This document shows, one piece after another, positions 6,118 to 9,531 of a DNA stretch of 9,531 bases. The DNA is taken from positions 1 through 9,531 of the forward strand of contig DOTV01000131.1 of the NCBI GenBank assembly GCA_003520925.1. Direction: 5' to 3'. The notes beneath the pieces were generated by a model. It was not told the DNA's origin, did not search any database, and was given only the letters and a program-made list of their open reading frames with translations. The position numbers and the translations under genes are program-made. Every line of letters begins with the position of its first letter. The stretch's first letter is position 1. Source of the stretch: Bacteroidales bacterium (lineage in GTDB: Bacteria > Bacteroidota > Bacteroidia > Bacteroidales > VadinHA17).

Positions 6118-7248
6118 TCAGGAGTTAATCATCATTGGCATAAGAAGCATGAGAAGGTCCTCTGCTTCATTATCACTTTCTCCGGGGAGAAATAATCCGG
6201 CACGGGTCGGGTCAGCAAGTTCGATCATAACATCCTGACTTGAGATATTCGAAAGAATCTCAAGAAGAAAAACCGACTTGAATCCAATCTCCATATCCTC
6301 ACCTTCGTACTGGCATTTTATTTTCTCATAAGCGGAAATTGAAAAATCGATATCCTGGGCTGAAACCATTGCCTGGTTGCCCTTCAGTTGAAGCTTTACA
6401 AGATTGCTTGCCTGGTTGGAGAATACCGATACCCTCTTGAGTGTGTTGTAGAACTCAACACGGTCAACGGTTACTTTCCTGGGGTTATTTTTAGGTATGA
6501 CAGAATTATAATTGGGGTAATTGCCTTCAACCAGCCTGCAAACGACCCTGTAATCGTTAAGGTTAAAGAAGGCGTTCTTATCATCAAATTCAACATTGAC
6601 AGGGCCCTGTTCCTTTGGAAGGATATTCCTTAAGAGGGAAGCCGGCTTTTTCGGAAGAATGAATGATGCATTGTCGTCAGCATGTGAGTCGGTCCGCTGG
6701 TATCTCACCAGCTTATGAGCATCAGAAGCAACAAAGGTAATTTTATCAGCAGACGCTTCAACAAAAATGCCGCCCATTACAGGTCTAAGCTCATCATCAG
6801 CTGTAGCAAAAAGTGTTTTGTTTATGCCGGCAAGCAAAACATCAGCATTTATCACGAACGAAAACTTCTTCTCTTTTCTTATTGAAGGAAGAGCAGGAAA
6901 ATCAACACCGTTCTGACCCACAACATTGAATTTTCCGTTTTCAGATGTGATAGCAACAGCAAGAGTATCGGGGTTAATGTCGAATGCAAGCGGCTGAACT
7001 GAGAATTCCTTCAAAGTATCAAGCAGTATCCTTGCAGGAAGGGCAATTATCCCGTCGCCACTGGCATTCTCGAGCTTCATCCTGGTGATGAGTGTTGACT
7101 CAAGATCGGATGCAGTGATTTCGAGATCATTACCTGACAGGTTAAAAAGGAAATTATCAAGGATCGGCAGAGTGTTCTTTGAGCTGATCACCCTGCTTAT
7201 GGCCTGCAAATGACCGAGAAGTTCAGTGCTTGATACAACAAATTTCAT
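6118..7248 (-). CDS. dnaN: DNA polymerase III beta subunit (sliding clamp)
   Basis: DnaN forms the ring-shaped dimer that tethers replicative polymerase and repair enzymes to DNA. The 376-residue length is normal, with three similar domains at about 1-120, 125-245 and 246-376. Recognisable family sequence includes the opening MKFVVSSTELLGHLQAISRV, SSKNTLPILDNFLF (22-35), FATADDELRPVMGGIF in domain 2, SDAHKLVRYQ soon after, VEGNYPNYNSVIP near the start of domain 3, and the C-terminal MLLMPMMI, which lines the pocket for clamp-binding peptides in characterised clamps. Nothing suggests truncation. It is the first gene of a minus-strand operon with the exonuclease and FAH-family genes. A promoter-like site lies 38-68 bp upstream. 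The gene is not next to dnaA here; instead it follows the gldG-DUF4340 genes, separated by a 340-bp gap with repeats. Confidence 0.98.
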   Translation of the reverse strand: MKFVVSSTELLGHLQAISRVISSKNTLPILDNFLFNLSGNDLEITASDLESTLITRMKLENASGDGIIALPARILLDTLKEFSVQPLAFDINPDTLAVAITSENGKFNVVGQNGVDFPALPSIRKEKKFSFVINADVLLAGINKTLFATADDELRPVMGGIFVEASADKITFVASDAHKLVRYQRTDSHADDNASFILPKKPASLLRNILPKEQGPVNVEFDDKNAFFNLNDYRVVCRLVEGNYPNYNSVIPKNNPRKVTVDRVEFYNTLKRVSVFSNQASNLVKLQLKGNQAMVSAQDIDFSISAYEKIKCQYEGEDMEIGFKSVFLLEILSNISSQDVMIELADPTRAGLFLPGESDNEAEDLLMLLMPMMINS

Positions 7249-7285
7249 AGTATGAGATTTAAATTATCCCAGATTTCCGGGCTAT

Positions 7286-7316
7286 CAATATTACAAAAAA
7301 AACTGTTATCCTCAAA
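7286..7316 (-). promoter_or_regulatory. Predicted Bacteroidota-type promoter of the dnaN operon
   Basis: On the minus strand TTTG (7316-7313) is followed by exactly 19 bp and TAATATTG (7293-7286), close to the consensus TTTG-(19-21)-TAnnTTTG, with only one conserved base different. The spacer is T-rich. Transcription would start near 7278, about 30 bp before the dnaN ATG. It is the best promoter match in the window and lies downstream of the repeat element, so dnaN need not depend on gld-operon transcription. Confidence 0.55.
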
Positions 7317-7359
7317 CAAAAAATAATGAGTAATCCTTGATAAATCTTATTCCTATGTG

Positions 7360-7511
7360 AGAGATTCCTCGCTAACGCTCGGAATGACAAAACTATAGGT
7401 TGTATTGAGGGAAGAGTTGGAGATTCGTCGAACGAATCTCCAACTCTTCCCTCTCCTGAAAAAAAATGGAATGTCATTCCGAATCCCGAGGATTCGGGAT
7501 GAGGAATCTCT
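7360..7511. repeat. REP/BIME-like composite: two inverted TGTCATTCCGA...GAGGAATCTCT copies around a hairpin
   Basis: One copy lies at 7472-7511 and the other, on the opposite strand, at 7360-7389. Both have identical ends, TGTCATTCCGA and GAGGAATCTCT. The middle differs: 8 bp (GCGTTAGC) in one and 18 bp in the other, where 7483-7500 forms a perfect 7-bp hairpin (ATCCCGA, loop GGAT, TCGGGAT). Between the copies is the long hairpin at 7407-7453. The element occupies most of the 340-bp gap between dnaN and the DUF4340 gene. Translation across it on the minus strand (7259-7561) gives a 100-codon open frame containing ALARNLS-type peptide, which I take to be spurious. Sequences of the form GTCATTCCGA...GAGGAATCTC are, from memory, dispersed in many bacterial genomes. 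No transposase is nearby. Confidence 0.75.
7407..7453. repeat. Perfect 22-bp inverted repeat with 3-base loop
   Basis: Positions 7407-7428 pair without mismatch with 7432-7453 around the loop CGA. The stem begins GAGGGAAGAGTTGG and ends ATTCGT before the loop. On the plus strand it is followed by a few bases and then a run of eight or more A (7459-7466); on the minus strand those are T bases placed before the stem. It therefore does not have the T-run after the stem that a rho-independent terminator of the minus-strand gld operon would need. A stem this perfect suggests recent origin or selection for a folded form, or cruciform extrusion. Confidence 0.85.
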
Positions 7512-7588
7512 GATTCAAGAGACCGAACTAATGGACAATAAATATTGGATTCAATATGCATTATTCTTGATACTCAAATAAAATATTA

Positions 7589-8554
7589 TCATGGATAGAA
7601 ATATGATAACTTCTTCAGAAGCGGATCTATATCTATATATCTGATAACAAATAATTCCGGACTTCCCTCTGTCTTACCCCAAAGTCTGTCAGTATCTGTC
7701 TTAATTCCATTTTCTCCATCAACCGTCCGCTGCCAGAGGTTTACAACCTGCCTGACACCACGGGTTGTTACCACAATTATCCTGTAAAAGGGTTCTTTCA
7801 TTTCAATACTTCTTTTTTCATCACTGGAAAGAGTGAGAGCCCATGATTCGAATCGAACATGGGCAAAGTATGACAGGTAACGTATTATCCTCGAAGAATC
7901 CCATCCGCTTAACTCTCTGGTGCTATTGAAGAGTCTGGTCCGGCCGTAATCATTTTTGATAATGAATGATGAACTTGAGTCGGCCATGTTTTCAACGGCT
8001 ACCGAATAAATATCTGAAGGGAGAAGTGAGAATACTGTATAAGGCTGCCAGAAAAGTTCATTCATAGTAAAAGCCGAGCCTATCTCCACCTCATTTCCAG
8101 GGATATAAACAATAAAGGGTCTGGAGCTCTCCCTCAGTTTCATTATGTTACCATATTTATTGGAACCTGTTTTATAAACCAGGAATGATTTAATCAGTTT
8201 TCCCTTTTCATATACCTTCACTTTCAAAGGATCAATACCATTTTCAACTATTTCCTTACTAAACAACTCGGTTGTTACAGGTGATTTGATCTTCATTTCG
8301 GTCAGTACCTTTAGTATAAAAAGAATACTTGATTTTCTTGTTTCAAGACTTTTATTTACAAACCACGTTTCTCCCTTCTTTTCTAGCGTCAGGTTCTCTT
8401 TTTTATTTCCAAATTCGATCCTTGTGATCTCATTTTTTGGCTCAGCCTCAAATGATGTATCTCCGCCGAAAGGAGATCTTTCTCTTAACAGGTAGATTAA
8501 AAGGATCAGCAGCGGGATAATTACTACTGGGTACCTGATGTATTTTCTACTCAT
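7589..8554 (-). CDS. DUF4340-domain membrane-anchored protein downstream of gldG
   Basis: Using the ATG at 8554, the protein has 321 residues. The open frame extends back to an ATG at 8653, but that would overlap gldG by about 100 bp, and those extra 33 residues look unlike the family. From 8554, the start overlaps the gldG stop as ATGA, a usual coupling arrangement. Residues 6-23 form a single hydrophobic helix after a basic SRKYIR start, so the rest most likely faces the periplasm. A DUF4340-like region follows, with ITRIEFGNKKENLTLEKKG (38-56) and W64, then a second region of similar beta-rich character to the end. DUF4340 proteins commonly follow GldG-type subunits of Bacteroidota ABC systems and are thought to be accessory parts of that complex; the biochemical role is unknown. 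Confidence 0.72.
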   Translation of the reverse strand: MSRKYIRYPVVIIPLLILLIYLLRERSPFGGDTSFEAEPKNEITRIEFGNKKENLTLEKKGETWFVNKSLETRKSSILFILKVLTEMKIKSPVTTELFSKEIVENGIDPLKVKVYEKGKLIKSFLVYKTGSNKYGNIMKLRESSRPFIVYIPGNEVEIGSAFTMNELFWQPYTVFSLLPSDIYSVAVENMADSSSSFIIKNDYGRTRLFNSTRELSGWDSSRIIRYLSYFAHVRFESWALTLSSDEKRSIEMKEPFYRIIVVTTRGVRQVVNLWQRTVDGENGIKTDTDRLWGKTEGSPELFVIRYIDIDPLLKKLSYFYP

Positions 8555-9531
8555 ATTCCGCCCTTTGAATAGATCCGTTTCCGCAGCCAGCTGAATATCA
8601 AGCCTGCAATTATAATGATAAGAACCGGCCCTGCAATATTGATTGCCTGCCATTTAAACCTCTCCGTTTTTATTGCTGAACTATTGAGGAGCCTCAGTTT
8701 CAGCTCCCTTGACCTTAGCTCCATAATGCCGTTATCATCAACAAGATAGTTCAGGCAGTTTATCAGAAAGTCCCTGTTGCCAAACATCTCGCCTGTGTAC
8801 TTGTCCTGACCCAGTGTCATTGGTGTTTCAGCGGTTCCTGTCCGTCTTACCTCATTTTTAATTATATCACCATCGGCAATCACTATCATTTTTGTCTCTT
8901 CACTGATAGTTTTAACTTCCAGATCTGAGCCTTTGTTCAGGCTTTCAGTGATCCTGTTCCTGAAAGCAGAAGGGAATGTGCCCTCAAGCAATACGGCAAC
9001 AGGGAGGGCAGATTTATTAAAAGCTCTCTCCTCAGGGGTCAGCTCAGCTTCCCTGAGGCTTATCATGAAAGGCGGGGTGAGAGTTCTTGAATAATTTGAA
9101 GTTGACAGCAATACACTTTTTCTTATGTTTATATCAAGTCCGACTGTGTCAATATAATTGACAAACTCACCTTTAACCTTATTCAGGCTTCTGGTAACAG
9201 GGTGGTTTGAAGAGGGTGTTAGTTTCGGGAAATAGAGCCAGGGAACTGAAACAGGCTGCTGGCGGGAACCTCCGCTCGACAAAATAAGTCTTATCTGCGC
9301 GCAATCAATATCCTGTACAACCTCTGCATTAATTCTTGCTCCATATCTGAAGAGCTGATCCTCAATATTCAGCGGACGATATAACGCAGCAGTCTCGCCA
9401 TAGACAAGGCTGTCGGCGTTAACATTCACCTCCTCAACTAGCCACAGAACTTTACCTCCGTTCATAATATACTGATCCAGAACAAATTTGTCATTTTCGT
9501 CGAATTCCTTTTCCGGACCGGCAATTACAAC
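8551..9531 (-). CDS. gldG: Gliding-motility-type ABC transporter auxiliary subunit GldG (5' part outside window)
   Basis: The frame is open to the window edge, so the gene is 5'-truncated by the window, with 326 C-terminal residues visible. The internal ATG at 9465 is not the start, because the preceding 22 codons read VVIAGPEKEFDENDKFVLDQ plus YI, joining the characteristic MNGGKVLWLVEEV. This is the ABC_transp_aux-type domain of GldG, which with GldF and GldA forms an inner-membrane ABC system required for gliding in Flavobacterium; many non-gliding Bacteroidota also carry it. Other recognisable segments are IRLILSSGG, SVPWLYFPKL, PFMISLREAELT and LINCLNYLVDDNGIMELRSR, followed by a C-terminal transmembrane helix at about 296-316 of the visible part and a basic tail ending SKGGI. 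The stop overlaps the next gene's ATG by 2 bp. gldF is expected just upstream, beyond the window. Confidence 0.87.
   Translation of the reverse strand, partial: VVIAGPEKEFDENDKFVLDQYIMNGGKVLWLVEEVNVNADSLVYGETAALYRPLNIEDQLFRYGARINAEVVQDIDCAQIRLILSSGGSRQQPVSVPWLYFPKLTPSSNHPVTRSLNKVKGEFVNYIDTVGLDINIRKSVLLSTSNYSRTLTPPFMISLREAELTPEERAFNKSALPVAVLLEGTFPSAFRNRITESLNKGSDLEVKTISEETKMIVIADGDIIKNEVRRTGTAETPMTLGQDKYTGEMFGNRDFLINCLNYLVDDNGIMELRSRELKLRLLNSSAIKTERFKWQAINIAGPVLIIIIAGLIFSWLRKRIYSKGGI

Noticed and set aside
5771..6238. Plus-strand open frame of 155 codons across the exonuclease-dnaN junction
   Set aside because: It is antisense to two well-supported genes and its Ser/Arg-rich translation looks like a shadow.
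7542..7557. Small hairpin ATATTG-GATT-CAATAT as a terminator for the gld operon
   Set aside because: It has only six AT-rich pairs and no proper T-run after it on the minus strand, so it is too weak to call.
7259..7561. Minus-strand open frame of 100 codons between dnaN and the DUF4340 gene
   Set aside because: It is made almost wholly from the inverted-repeat element and gives an ALARNLS-type peptide typical of translated dispersed repeats. It also covers the dnaN promoter.
8555..8653. Extended N-terminus for the DUF4340 protein from an ATG at 8653
   Set aside because: This would overlap gldG by about 100 bp. The ATGA junction at 8551-8554 gives a normal start just before the membrane helix.

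Overview
The window reads as a Bacteroidota chromosome segment, probably from an environmental Bacteroidales-like lineage. Supporting signs are a GldG gliding/secretion-type ABC component followed by a DUF4340 protein, a CBM9-like/DUF5916 outer-membrane barrel protein, a Tat-exported Gfo/Idh/MocA oxidoreductase, almost no Shine-Dalgarno sequences, and promoter-like sites of the TTTG-(19)-TAnnTTTG type. No phage, integrase, transposase, CRISPR array, tRNA or rRNA is visible. The protein-coding genes belong to known families. The less explained content is in the intergenic gaps.

Left part (1-1125): an amino-sugar catabolism pair on the minus strand. A glucosamine-6-phosphate deaminase homologue (nagB-like, about 168-947) lies upstream of the first 29 codons of a probable N-acetylglucosamine-6-phosphate deacetylase (1-88). 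An 8-bp-periodic palindromic element sits between them, and a second, different palindromic element fills the predicted nagB leader.

Centre (1126-4651): the only plus-strand gene encodes a secreted 738-residue CBM9-like/DUF5916 protein. It converges, with a 4-bp gap, on a minus-strand Tat-signal Gfo/Idh/MocA oxidoreductase. Both products are envelope-targeted and may act in carbohydrate handling.

Right-centre (4725-7248): a tight minus-strand operon, dnaN (sliding clamp), then a DEDDh 3'-5' exonuclease with an ExoX-like C-terminal domain that begins at a TTG codon, then a fumarylacetoacetate-hydrolase-family enzyme. Gaps are 3 bp and 1 bp. A good Bacteroidota-type promoter precedes dnaN, and the oxidoreductase gene lies 73 bp beyond the operon.

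Right end (7589-9531): the 3' end of the gld operon, with gldG (5' part outside the window) overlapping a DUF4340 gene by an ATGA junction. Between this operon and dnaN is a 340-bp gap. It carries two inverted copies of a TGTCATTCCGA...GAGGAATCTCT repeat surrounding a perfect 22-bp hairpin, a REP/BIME-like composite. Three of the four longer intergenic gaps thus hold three different palindromic elements, the main unexplained structure here.
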